DNA from: Chlamydomonas reinhardtii
Lineage: Eukaryota > Chlorophyta > Chlorophyceae > Chlamydomonadales > Chlamydomonadaceae
DNA: 64,000 bases
Assembly (NCBI RefSeq): GCF_000002595.2
Contig: NC_057013.1
Coordinates: 2,985,087 to 3,049,086, forward strand
Reading direction: 5' to 3'
Part shown: one piece after another, positions 1 to 12,923 of the stretch
How positions within the stretch are numbered: position 1 is the stretch's first letter
How the letters are laid out: each line of letters opens with the position of its first letter
Position numbers and translations under genes: made by a program
The notes under the pieces: generated by a model
Told to the model about the DNA's origin: nothing
The model's input: only the letters and a program-made list of their open reading frames with translations
The model's database searches: none

Positions 1-50
1 GTTACTGCTGCCTTTCTGACGGCGACTGCGTTCCTGATGCGCGGCTGCAG

Positions 51-2574
<2,524 letters not shown>

Positions 2575-3526
2575 GGCTGCAGGCTGATGCACGGGTCTGG
2601 TGGTCTGGTGGTGTGGTGCCGCTGTGGCTAGGTGATGCCGATGCGGCGCATTGTTGTGGTGGTGCGGAGGCGGCGCAGTATAGGAGTTTGGTGGGATGTG
2701 GGAACAGTGGCAGACCGAGCAGTGTTGGCATGGTTGCCTCCACGCACAGGCGCAGTCCTCTACCCACGTCCAACTGTCTAATCCCTTCCGATTGCCGCAT
2801 CGCTACCATCTCGAGTCCCCGGCCTGCTATCTTGAGTAGCGCCACCTTCGGGCGCTCATAGCGTCCTGCATTCCAGCCCGGCCTGACGATGAAGTTGGAA
2901 GTCCTGTTGCTTCACGCCGCGCGCATGCATGTGGTGCACTGGCACTGCTGCCAGGCCTCCCACCCTACCCGATGTCCCCATCCCTCAACAATAGCAACAA
3001 TACGCCGCAGCACCCAGCCCTGCATCCTGCCCCTTGTAGAACACGAGCACCAACGTGAGTCTGTCTTCTTTGCCGGCGGTTGTCTCGGCGCTTCAGCACT
3101 CAGCAGCCCCACAGCTCGCGGAGCGTAGACGCAGGCTGCGCAACATGAGAAGCTTGGGCGAGTTAATTCGCCGCCAGGCAGTCAGGCACCCTGGCATCAG
3201 GACCCTTGACCCGCCAACCCAACCTGCCCAGGTCCCGGTCCCGGGTGTCGTACCTTGTGCCTCTTGTTGTTGGTGTTGGTGGCGTCCTCCAGCGCCCCCC
3301 TCCCTGTGCTCGCCTGCGCCGGCACGCGCGCACCACAGCAGCCGTCAGCGGCGCCCTGCTGCCATGCCTCCACAGACCCAACAATCTTACCTACCTCACC
3401 TGCACACAGAAGTGCTCCCATGCTCCAGCACACAACACCTGCGCGCCCTGCTCATTCCATCCCTGCCCACTATTCCTACCCCTACCCCTACCAGTCTACG
3501 ACACCCACTGCCGCCTGCCTCCAACC
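2575..3526. other. intergenic, convergent 3' ends
   Basis: Region between the converging gyrase B and BTB-protein stops. It should hold both 3' UTRs. I see short C-rich direct repeats near 3480-3550 (CCTACC and CCTCCAACCTCACC units) but no TGTAA signal close to the gyrase stop and no convincing gene. Confidence 0.5.
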
Positions 3527-5611
3527 TCACCCTGCCTCCAACCTCACCCGCAGCGTGCTGCGCCACAGCTCCAGCGCCAGCTTGGGCCGGCTGGTCATGA
3601 GCCATCTCACGCTGTGCTCCGCCCGCTCCATCACCTCCTCCTGATGCGCCAGGTACCAGGACTTGAGCTGAGCCTGCAACCCCCGGAACGCCGGCCCGCG
3701 CGACTCCGCCCACACCAGCGTGTCCACCACCGTGCTGACGTCCACCCGCGCCATCACGCGCCGGCACACCTGCTCCACCAGCTCCGCCGCGCCCAGCCGC
3801 CCCGCCACCTCCGCCAGCGCCTGCACCCGCTCCGGCGGCACCTCCACCTTCGTGCCCGTGTACACCCATCGCAGCAGCTGCAGGAGCAGCTTGGGGTCGC
3901 AGGTGCTCAGGTCGTAGCGCGGGATGTCCCAGGCCGGCCCGGTCTTGTTGGTGCGGAAGCGTTGGAGGTTGGAGAACCGCTGCGCCAGCAGGCCGCGGCG
4001 CACCACCAAGCAGCAGCCACCAAGCTGCACAAGACCCAGGTCGGGCGGGCTGCTGACGTGGCCGCAGGGCTGCTGTAATCGGGCGCAGGGCGGCTGTAGC
4101 TGTGGCTGCAGCGGCCGCACACCCAGGCGCAGCAGCTCGACCGTGTCCATGTGCCCCTCGCGAGGCACATACGCCAGGCAGCCGCAGGGCAGCACCACGG
4201 GGCTGCCCTGCAGGTCGTACACCTGCTCCAGCGTGCTGACACGAACCGTGCCGGTGGGCATGCCGCTACCCTGCCTGCTTTCCTCCCCGCTGTCCTTCCT
4301 GTTGCGGTGCTTGCGCTCTCCGCCAAACTCCTCGCCCTCCTCCGCACCCTCCTCGTCGCCCTCGCTCTCATCCTCACCCTGACTGCCCTCCTCGTCGCTG
4401 CACCAGTAGTCACTGTCTTCATCTTCGTCATCGTCGCCAAAGGCCCCGGCGGGGGCCTTCACACCGCCCTCGGCGGCCGACCACTGCCAGCCGCGGATCT
4501 TGCGCACAGCCGTGAGCTCAAACGACCGCTGCTCCAGCACAAGCAGAATCGGCGCCCCGTCGCTGTCCTCTGCTGCCACCAAGCCCGTAATTCGCATGAA
4601 GCGGGCTCTGCCTGACGGCCCGCCCGTGCCGTCATCGTCGTTGGCGGAGCCATTGCCTGCCTCTACCTCGTCGCCGGCCAGCAGCTCCATTGGCTGTCTC
4701 ACGGCGCAGCAGTATCCTGTGTCGCCAGCCGCCGCCATTTTTGCCGCCGCTGCCTCCACCTCCGCTTCGTTAGGCAGCTCAACGCGAAACACCGCCGTCT
4801 GTGTGGCCGCCACCAGGCAGGGAGCCGCCCCACCACTGCTACTGCCGCCTCCACCACTGCCGCCGGGCATAAAGGCCAGCCCGCAGATGTGCGACCGCAG
4901 CGGCGTGGCAACCTTCCAGAACTTCTCAACCCTGACCAGCTCGCCTCCACTCTCAACGCCCGCAGCGGCCACACAATCGCCGCTGCCGCCAGCCCGCATG
5001 TGTGCCGGCAGCCAAGTGCAGTCAATGGCTGGCCCACTCGTCCAGAACACGCGGCCTGTGCCGTCCGAGGCGAGCAGGCTATTAACGACCGCGGCGTCGT
5101 AGTCAGCGCGGCTGTCCACACTTGCAACGTCGTCCTCGTCCCAATCCTCGGAGCCCTCGTACTCGCTGAGCTCTCCCACCTCGCTGTCATACCCCTGCCA
5201 GTCCTTGCTGTCGACGCTGCGTCTGCCGCTGCTGTGCTCGCGCGGTGTTGGCTTGCTGGCCCGGACTTCCCGCCGGCCCTTGCCCCACACGGACGTCACC
5301 AGTGACACGGTGTTGCGCCCATCCTCCACCTCCTTCAGCTGCACCAGCCGCAAGTAGTCTTCCTCGTCCTCGGATTTGCCGCCCTCCAGCAGCAGCACGG
5401 ACTCAGAGAACGCATCCCACGTGGCGGCGATGAAGCCGCCGGGCTGTACCACATACGGCGTGCCGTCGGTGCCGAGCAGCTCCAGGGCCTGGCACATGTC
5501 TAGGTTGTGGCGAGCGCGAGTGGGCTCCGGTGGCTCCGGCAGCCGCAGCAACAGCCCATCGCTGGTGGCAATCAGCGTCTCCAGCCCGCGCTTGCAGGGC
5601 CGCGATACCAT
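3527..5611 (-). CDS. beta-propeller-like protein with C-terminal BTB domain
   Basis: One long uninterrupted frame of 694 residues from the first in-frame ATG at 5611. The frame stays open to about 5812 without another ATG, so an upstream coding exon is possible. The N-terminal half has repeated motifs of propeller type (LIATSDGLLLRLPE, GGFIAATWDAFSESVLLLEGG), then an acidic linker near 4320-4440, then a short propeller-like return. The last ~190 residues match a BTB/POZ domain: VRRGLLAQRFS, YDLSTCDPKLLLQLLRWVYTG, then helices ending LALELWRSTLRVRLEAG. BTB proteins often serve as adaptors for Cullin-3 ubiquitin ligases (family knowledge). The substrate is unknown. I recall this propeller-plus-terminal-BTB layout as common in Chlamydomonas. 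Confident in the BTB part, less in the propeller and the start. Confidence 0.75.
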   Translation of the reverse strand: MVSRPCKRGLETLIATSDGLLLRLPEPPEPTRARHNLDMCQALELLGTDGTPYVVQPGGFIAATWDAFSESVLLLEGGKSEDEEDYLRLVQLKEVEDGRNTVSLVTSVWGKGRREVRASKPTPREHSSGRRSVDSKDWQGYDSEVGELSEYEGSEDWDEDDVASVDSRADYDAAVVNSLLASDGTGRVFWTSGPAIDCTWLPAHMRAGGSGDCVAAAGVESGGELVRVEKFWKVATPLRSHICGLAFMPGGSGGGGSSSGGAAPCLVAATQTAVFRVELPNEAEVEAAAAKMAAAGDTGYCCAVRQPMELLAGDEVEAGNGSANDDDGTGGPSGRARFMRITGLVAAEDSDGAPILLVLEQRSFELTAVRKIRGWQWSAAEGGVKAPAGAFGDDDEDEDSDYWCSDEEGSQGEDESEGDEEGAEEGEEFGGERKHRNRKDSGEESRQGSGMPTGTVRVSTLEQVYDLQGSPVVLPCGCLAYVPREGHMDTVELLRLGVRPLQPQLQPPCARLQQPCGHVSSPPDLGLVQLGGCCLVVRRGLLAQRFSNLQRFRTNKTGPAWDIPRYDLSTCDPKLLLQLLRWVYTGTKVEVPPERVQALAEVAGRLGAAELVEQVCRRVMARVDVSTVVDTLVWAESRGPAFRGLQAQLKSWYLAHQEEVMERAEHSVRWLMTSRPKLALELWRSTLRVRLEAG

Positions 5612-6999
5612 GCAGGTGACGCAGTCCACGAGCGCCGTTACGATGTGGCGGCGGAAGTGGCTGGTTGGCTCAGGCCCCCTGTACTGGGTGGCAGGCGTCT
5701 TGCGCGCTGCGCGGTATGCTGGCGCTTTCAGCGGCACAGCCCCAGTTGGCACCCTTTCTTTTGCATGCTTTGGTCTGTACGTTGGGGCCGGGCGGCGAGC
5801 GGGGGAGGGCAAGGGGGACGGGTGCGAGGGGCACGGTATTGGAGGCTTTCACTGGCCTACCGCCTACGTAAGCTCCTTCGTTTGCAGTAACGCAATGTCC
5901 CCCCAGTCATGTATCACTTGAAGACCATGCAGCAGCACAAATTAGAGCAGCTCAGGGACTCACGTAGTTTGCTTGTGTCGGACCATGTCGGTCGACTGAG
6001 GGCGCCTTGTTGAAAGCTGGTCGCGGTTCGGACCTAGAGACCGTGAGATACACGCCAATATGCACAGTAACTCATTTGCTCTGAGTGTTGGGGCGACGGC
6101 GGGGGGCTCGAGACGAGCGAGACAGTTACAGCCCGAAACTAATTCACATTTTGACGTGTGAGCATGTGCGATCGATGCAACAACTATCATGCAATCATGC
6201 AATTCCTAAGTAGGGCCCTCAGAGTTTCGGGCGGTGGATCGACGGGATTTTGGAATCGACAGCCCTCTGCCGCATCAGAGAAGTTCAGAGAGGAGCGGTG
6301 GGCAACGAATGCAGGGCCTGCTGCTGCGCCAACTCTTGCGCGGAAGCAGACCCCGGGTGGGCAAATCATCAAGTGCATTCTGACACTCTGTGCGTGGTAC
6401 GTTGGTCGGTCTGCAAACATACTCCTTGCCGTACACGCAACCTTGGGGCGCCCGATGCTTGCCTCCGCAGTCGCCGCACATCCAGGCACCCGGTCTAACC
6501 CATGCCACCACAGGCTACCACGTCCTCGCCTCCACATCCGCAATTTCACACACCTATCATGTTCGGGTAACAGCAGTAACTGCTAATGGATGAATTAGCG
6601 GCTTGCAAGTTTTGATCACCAGAAAGCTCATCCGCACATCGGCCGGGTCCCGCCTACTTACGCCGCAAGCGGTGGCACCTCGCGCTGATGCGATGCCCCT
6701 CGCGTTGCCTGCGCCTAACTCTGCGATGTAACCGATGTTCATTGCGGAGGCTAGAGCTACACTGCAGCCAAGCATACAAGTGCCAGGCGTAACGGGGATA
6801 CCTCACGTCCCAACGCATCCTCAAGCTCCGAACCTGCCCGTGCCCCCGAAGTGCTGTTGATCACCGCCCAAAATGCGCCTGCACTGCATGAACAAGTACA
6901 CTAAAACCGGCCAGTCTGCCTCTGCCACAGTGCCTCGCCACGCTTGTCCGCACACCACCATTATGTTCATTGAACAGCTCAGTACCATCAATAGCATCA
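5612..6999. other. BTB gene 5' flank and peroxidase 3' UTR
   Basis: The right part (about 6130-6999) is probably the 3' UTR of the minus-strand peroxidase gene. TTACA at 6126-6130 reads TGTAA on that strand, the usual Chlamydomonas poly(A) signal. The left part may contain an upstream first exon of the BTB gene: an ATG at about 5916 on the minus strand opens a short frame that ends at a GTAGG donor, but the join is not convincing. No other gene recognised. Confidence 0.4.
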
Positions 7000-9900
7000 C
7001 TAGTGGGTAGTGCGGCCTGTCTTGAGCGCGCCCACTGCACGGGCGTCGTGAAGCGCTTTATAGATCGCCCCCTCAACATCCCCCTGGTCCCAGTTGTGGT
7101 AAAACAGGCGGATGGGACGCCCCTCGTGGTCGACCAGGATTTTCTGCGGATATGGGGGGGAGAAGGCAAGGCAGGGGCAGAGGGGTGAGAGTGTGCTTCA
7201 TGTGCCTACACACAGCGGCGGCGGCTACGAGCCGCTGCGAAGCGCGTAACTATGAAATTGACCTCGGGGCCATCGCGTGCTGGGGTGCATTGCAAGGCGC
7301 CCGCCCCTCACCTGGAAGTTCCAGATGAGGTCCTTGCCGGCTCCGCTGCCGCCGCCGCCGCCCTCCGACACAGGCAGCTCGCGCTTTAGGAACTGGTAGA
7401 CGGGGTGTGTGTGAGCCCCATTCACGTCGACCTTGCTGCGCGGCGGGGGGCCACACAGACGCAGGCGGTTACATCGGCAGCATACCATGCACATTGCTCA
7501 ACAAGATCTGAGTGCACGCATGGGAACGTAAGGGGGCTGTCGCCCTGCGCCCCACCTGAACATGGGGAAGTCTACGTGATACTTGGTGGAGCAGAAGTGC
7601 TTGATCTCCTTCTCGTCACCGGGCTCTGCAAAGGTGATGTCAAGGCCACGTCACATATGCACGTCAGTACACCGCGGAGAAGAGGTTACGCAGATTCAGA
7701 ACGACACATAACACATTTCAAGCATGGCCATGACTAAGCGTAGCCAGAACGAGCTCACCTTGCTTGCCAAACTGAGCAGGCGCCAGTCAGAAGCGCGTCG
7801 CCGCGCAGCATGCAGGGCAGGCACACACGCCGTTCAGTAAGCCGCACAAGCCTGGTACTCAAAACGAACTCAGGATAAGGCCGCCACTCCCACTAGCTGC
7901 ACCAGCCCAGGCCAACCACACTCCGCTGTGCGCCCACCTGGTTGCAGGGGAAGCCCAGAATCTCAAGTCCGTGGTCACGGTACTTGTTGTACGTCTTGGT
8001 CAGGCCTGTGGGTTAGCGATCGTGTGCGTTACAGAGCACAATGAAGGAAACACGCAGGAGATTGTATGCGGTGCGGTGTGTGTCTTCGTTTGTGCGCGCG
8101 AGTGTGCGCGCTGGGATCCCCCCGTGCCTGCTGCAGTGGTCCGAAGCCGCCATGTGCAAGGCTGCTCCTCCTGCCATCGCCACATACTCTTTCGAGCCTG
8201 TTGTGCCCTCCTTTCCACGGCTCACCCTTGTAGTTCTCATCGGTGTAGCCGCACGCCGAGGCCACGTTCACCACCAGCGTCACCTTGCCCGCGTACTCGC
8301 TCAGGGAGCGGCTCTTGCCGTCAATGTCCACGGCCTCCTGCTCAGAGGCGCCGGCGGCAGGGGCCCAGGCAGAGCACGACGCGGGGAGTGAGGGCATGGA
8401 CATTGTGCGCGCATCCACGCAGCACATGAAGCTATACTTGGATCGTGGCGTCGACCCCTAGTCCCCAACACCAGGTGTGAGACTGAACAGAAGGCTACCC
8501 CGCCGGTTGCCGGCCCGAACGGACATGCCGCAGGACCACCCCCACAGCCCGCACTGCTCACCAACGCGTACAGACCCTTCGCGTGCGGGTCGACGTGAGG
8601 CGCCGAGTCCGGGTGGTGCACGGGGGAAACGACCGGCGAAATCACCGGCGCAATCACTGGTGCAATCACCGGCGCCTGGGCGAGGGGTGAAGCCGGGCGG
8701 TAGCACGTCAGTTCCTGTGCCGCTATCACCTCCAAAAGCCGCACCCTGACAGGGTTGCGTCGCAGCAACACAGTCCACGCACAAGCTGCCACTCAAAACC
8801 CCGCCAGTTGCGTCCCCGTCTTAGCCTTTGCTCAGCTCAGTCACCTTGTCATCAGATGCCTTCACCGGCGTCCGCTGCGCGTGGCTGTCAGGCTCAACAC
8901 GCTCCACATTTGGCTGCGGCTCCTGCACAGGCTTAATGGCATGCGCGTCCGGCTCAATCTTCGCCACGCGCGGCTCCGGCTCCTTCACCGGCGCGTGGCC
9001 GTTGCCGCTCTCCGGCTCAATCTTCGCGACACGCGGCACGGGCTCCCGCACGGGCGCGGTGGTGCCGTGGGCGTCGGGCTCGATCTTAGCCACGTCGATG
9101 GGCGCCTTGGCCTGGGTATGCACGGTGTGGTCCGCTGCGGGCTCCTTGACCGCGTGCGCCGCCGCCACGCCGCCGGGCTCCACTACCGAGCGCCGCTGCG
9201 CCGTGCTGTCGGGCTCAATATGGGAGCCCACTGCCAGGCCGGGCGAGCGCACGGCGTGCTTCTCCTCGCTTTCGCGATCTGCCTCAATGCGCGAGCCCAC
9301 CGCCAGAGATGGCGCCTCAACTTTGCGCTTCTCGTCCGCTTCGCGGTCAGCCTCGATGTGTGACCGCGCGCCGTTTACAGTGTTTGCTGCCTCCAGCACG
9401 CCGCCCTCCTCGTCGTCGTCTATTGCGTCGCCGCTCTCCGCAATGACCTGGTCATATGCTGCTGTGTCACTGGCATCAGGCAGCTCGCTGTCGTCGTCGT
9501 CTGCCCCGATGACTGCCCTGCCCCGATGCGTCGGCACCGCTCCAGACTTCTGTGGGCGGGTTCGGAAGTGCCGTCAGGAGAGTGTGGGTGAGCGAAACCC
9601 CAACCTCTGGGGCTGGACGGCCTGCAGTCAACCCGGGATCTGAGAGCAGGGTCGCGAGGCCGCACCCGTAGCACTGCTCAGGCCGCTAGTCGTTTAAGTC
9701 AAACCGCGTCAAAAAGCCGCTGAGCCTGCTTCAACGCCCCGCAGCCCCGGGCGTAACGCTCACCAACGTGCGACGCTCGTTGTCCGCGTCCGCGTGAAGG
9801 GGTTTGCGGTTGAGCTGTGTGAGCACTTGCTTTTGACGCGCAGCTACCCGGTCCTTAGAAGAGCCTAATCAGGTGAGATTGGCATGGCGCATGGGACGGA

Positions 9901-10548
9901 TTCAGGCACGTGCCGTGGGTTGCTGCAGACACGACTTTGGTGCCAGTTACGTAGCAAGCAGGTCCACAGCACCTAGGTTAACAGGACCATAACGCACAAA
10001 CCCACTCACCGATGTACTTGAACGCAAACGCAGCGTAGCCCACCGCAAAGAGGATCGCGAGAACGACAACAATACTGCGGGACACACGAGCATGGCGTGG
10101 TCAGTACGGCGGCTAGCCAGCATACGATACCAACCGCCCTACTATCCAGTGGAGGACTGCTGTGGTGTATGCCACTCCACTCCTCTTCAGCTACGCCCTG
10201 CGCGATTCCCGCGGCCTCAGCAAAGGGAGCGGTCACCGCAACACCGTGCCGCGATGAGCACGAATCTACACGCCGGCACGATGTACACTGAGACGACGTG
10301 TTCCCCAACCCGACAAGTCGCCTATCCCCGGGCCCCTGCAAATTTAGCTAGGAACAGCAAACCCGCTTGCCCAATGCACGGCCAGCGCGACCAACGAAGA
10401 CGCGGCAAGCAACTGCCGCGGGGAACAGTAGTCCCCGACAGTGCCCAGCTCACCGCATCAGCGAGCCTTTCCGCCGTGGCCGCTTGCTGGCTTTCCCATG
10501 GTGAACCGGCAGTAGGGGGTTCCGCCCCGTGAGTCCACCGTTTATCAT
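7000..10548 (-). CDS. membrane-anchored Cys-type glutathione peroxidase with repeat stalk
   Basis: Eleven exons in phase: 10454-10548, 10010-10074, 9764-9825, 8845-9549, 8562-8714, 8226-8337, 7938-8005, 7759-7771 (13 nt), 7556-7625, 7312-7435, 7000-7143; 536 residues. Residues 1-31 are basic (KRPRRKG) and 32-52 form one hydrophobic segment ([18 protein letters not shown]), a type II signal anchor. Residues ~75-355 are a charged repeat stalk. Residues 356-536 are a complete peroxidase domain: VASACGYT (Cys389, codon TGC, not selenocysteine), FPCNQFGKQEPG (Gln424), resolving-type Cys436 in FCSTKYH, and WNF (Trp486). Plant-like enzymes of this kind reduce hydroperoxides with thioredoxin. The topology predicts a lumenal or extracellular enzyme. 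The weakest joins are exon 3 (acceptor GCAAG) and the exon 4/5 and 5/6 borders, chosen to keep phase and to give the family motif LYALEAVDIDG. If those joins are wrong, two neighbouring genes are possible. Confidence 0.72.
8869..9360 (-). repeat. ~20-residue coding repeats in the peroxidase stalk
   Basis: Within exon 4 the translation cycles through about seven units of 19-23 residues with the core [K/H/R]-I/V-E-[P/A]-D-[A/S/R], followed by H/R-rich residues and PV-x-EP-x-P. Examples are [31 protein letters not shown] and [12 protein letters not shown]. Exon 5 adds a 15-nt repeat coding [12 protein letters not shown]. Each unit is charged and proline-containing, which suggests an extended, non-globular spacer. 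Confidence 0.7.
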
Positions 10549-11314
10549 TTTCGGGTCCTCCTAACGCCCCACCGGCCTCGCCGGGGCTAACTCCTGCCCA
10601 ATGAAATCACTTTGAACACACAAGCCTCCTCGTAGGTTGGCGTGAGCTAATATCCTGACCTGCTCACGATCAATTTACTACAGCCAACAAGGCGAGGCTA
10701 TGTTTCTAAGCAACGACGTCAGTAAGTTGTTAAGTATATCCAACAGGACACAAGGCAGGACCTTGGTCACAGCGAGAGGTGCTTTATTGAAAAAAACAAG
10801 AACTTCAGTCTTCAGAGGCAGATGCGTCAACAGTGACGGTGTGAAGACAAATAGGCACACACAAGTACTATGCAGACACGGAAGGCTCTGCTTCAAACGC
10901 GATTGGGGCAACGAGTCCCTCATTCCAAGTCCAAGCAGCCGTGGAGTAGCAATCTATTCGATTATGCTCTCACACGAGGCATTTGTGTGCAATTTTCACA
11001 ATCATAGATAACCGAGGAGGCCAGGAAACCTTGCGCAGCCAAGAAGCTTGCGAGACGCCGCACGCACGGCTTTTTGTTGCGCGTGCATATTGCCCAATCG
11101 TCTCAAATAACTGTTAACTGTTGTCCCTAGACGGCTTCGCGCGAGACCGGGCGCACCTTCCCGCCGCCTAGCCCAGCCTTCACCCCTCCACCACGACCGG
11201 CAGCGGCAGCTCCCGCTAGGGGGCGCGCCCTTTCAAGCGGCGCCAGCTCGCAGCTTCTCCGGAGCTAGTAGCAGCAGTTGACAGCTGCCACGCTAGCACT
11301 TCAAGTAGCCCACT
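10549..11314. promoter_or_regulatory. shared upstream region of peroxidase (-) and RRP43 (+)
   Basis: The 766 bp between two divergent start codons must hold both promoters and 5' UTRs. About 10600-11100 is less GC-rich than its surroundings and contains a short A-run (GAAAAAAACAAG near 10790). A minus-strand frame of about 80 codons (10678-10923) has no recognisable family or codon bias and is not called as a gene. Confidence 0.4.
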
Positions 11315-12334
11315 ATGGCCGCGCCGGCCGCGGGCGCCGCAGCGGCGCCGGTGACGGACGACGTGGACGCTGAGGCCTTCAAGCGCCTCTACCCGGACCA
11401 GTACTACCAGCGCTTCCTGGCAGAGGGCGTGCGGCCCGACGGCCGGCCCATCGGCCGCGCGCGCGCCGTGACCATCGGCGCCGGCACCATCACCACCGCT
11501 GACGGCTCGGCACTGGTCAAGGTGGGGCGTACCACGGTGCTGGCCGGCGTGCGGCTGGAGATCATGCGGCCGGACGAGACGGCACCGGCCGCCGGCGCGC
11601 TGGTGCTCAGTGTGGAAATGGCGCCCTTCTCCTCCGCGGACTACCGGCCCGGCCGGGCGCCGGACCACGTCAGCGCGGTGGTGGAGAAGCTCAGCTCCGC
11701 GCTGTTGGGCTCGGGGGCGGCGTCCAGCGCAGGGGCGGCAGCAGGGGCAGCGGGGCCGGCGGGCGGCGGCGGTGCGGTGCAGCTGGGCAGCCTGTGCATC
11801 GCGGAGGGCAAGGCGGCGTGGCGCGCGCTGCTGGACGTGTACGTGCTGGACGCCGACGGCTGCGTGCTGGACGCGGCGCTGCTGGCGGCGGTGGCGGCGC
11901 TGCGGGACACGCGCATCCCGGCCGTGCGCAACACGCGCGAGGGCCATTACTACGCTGCGCGCGGCGCGTCTGCAACAGCAGCGGCCGAAGAGGGGAAGGA
12001 GCAGGGCAGCGGCGGGCGGAAAGGCGGCAAGGCAGGGGAGGCGGGGCTGGTGGAGGGCTCGCCCACGGCCGTGGGGCTGGGGCGGCTGCCGCTGGCGCTG
12101 ACGTGCTGCCTGTACGGCAAGCACGTACTGGTGGACCCCACGGCGGACGAGGAGCGGCTGGCGGGATGCGGCGTGACGGTGGTGGTGGACGGGGCGGGGC
12201 AGCTGCAGGGTCTGTACAAGGCGGGTGGGCGGGTGCTGGCGGACACGGCCACGCTGGTGCGGTGCACGGAGGCGGCGCGGTTGCGGCACCGCGAGCTCAG
12301 CGCGCTGCTGGATGCCAGCCTGGTGGGGCAGTAG
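11315..12334 (+). CDS. RRP43: exosome complex core subunit RRP43 (EXOSC8 type)
   Basis: Single exon, 339 residues, normal length for the family. It is a catalytically inert RNase PH-fold subunit of the hexameric exosome ring, which acts in 3'-5' RNA processing and decay in nucleus and cytoplasm (family knowledge). Seen: an N-terminal FKRLYPDQYYQRFLAEGVRPDGR motif region typical of RRP42/43/45 proteins, then TADGSALVKVGRTTVLAGV, an RNase PH strand set (LVLSVEMAPFSS), WRALLDVYVLDADGCVLDAA, and the C-terminal DPTADEERLAGCGVTVVVD. An Ala/Gly-rich insert (about residues 130-155) and a Lys/Gly insert (about 215-245) are algal additions. RRP43 fits better than RRP42 or RRP45 because of the YYQRFL and ADGSALVK context. 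The start is the first ATG, followed by an alanine run. Confidence 0.9.
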   Translation: MAAPAAGAAAAPVTDDVDAEAFKRLYPDQYYQRFLAEGVRPDGRPIGRARAVTIGAGTITTADGSALVKVGRTTVLAGVRLEIMRPDETAPAAGALVLSVEMAPFSSADYRPGRAPDHVSAVVEKLSSALLGSGAASSAGAAAGAAGPAGGGGAVQLGSLCIAEGKAAWRALLDVYVLDADGCVLDAALLAAVAALRDTRIPAVRNTREGHYYAARGASATAAAEEGKEQGSGGRKGGKAGEAGLVEGSPTAVGLGRLPLALTCCLYGKHVLVDPTADEERLAGCGVTVVVDGAGQLQGLYKAGGRVLADTATLVRCTEAARLRHRELSALLDASLVGQ

Positions 12335-12923
12335 CGGCGGGCGGAACGGACTGGTAGACGTCTGTTAGTTTGTGTGGGCTTGGTGGTATGCAACGTGTCA
12401 AGTGATGGTCAGGGCAATGAGGGCAGGCGGCATTGCCTTGGACAGAAGACTTGCGTGACCAAGGAGTTTGAGGACAATTGAATGGGGCTCTGCCCGTCGA
12501 CGTGCACAGGCGTCAACTTTACGGATAGCGCTGAAAGGTGTGTGGTCGGTTGGAACGGGGATGCTGGATACACAGGCATGTACTAGACTGGAATAGCGGC
12601 GATGACGAATTCGGTGCACCAGACCGTGAATCCATGATACAAATGAAGAGCTTTTTGTGGCCCATTGGCCACCGTGTATCCATGGCCTCCACCTTGTGTC
12701 ACACAAGAACAGATGTGCATCCCAGCCACAATCAGCGTCTCTGCGTCACCGTACCCCCAACCACTCACAGCAGTGCCAGCATACTCGATAGCCACGCCCG
12801 CAGCCAGGCAAGTTGTAGCCGGACAAAACACCCCGCAGATTCATAGCTGCAATCTGCATACACACACGCACACACACAACAGTTCAGCCCTCACCGCCCG
12901 CCACACCGCACACTGCGCACGCG
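12335..12923. other. intergenic, convergent 3' ends
   Basis: Between the RRP43 stop (+) and the IQCH-like stop (-). It contains a short CA-rich run near 12856-12880. No TGTAA or TTACA signal stands out and no gene is recognised; presumably two 3' UTRs. Confidence 0.45.

Noticed and set aside
8226-8337. Possible selenocysteine in the peroxidase active site, since Chlamydomonas has Sec-containing enzymes of this family
   Set aside because: The active-site codon is TGC (Cys), not TGA, and the frame is continuous.
8458-8796. Alternative minus-strand frame through peroxidase exon 5
   Set aside because: It is open only because of the GC-rich 15-nt repeat; it does not give the LYAL-EAVDIDG junction needed by the peroxidase family.
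11216-12289. 357-codon antisense frame across RRP43
   Set aside because: A shadow frame from extreme GC bias, rich in Arg/His/Pro, with no family match; the plus frame is a clear RRP43.
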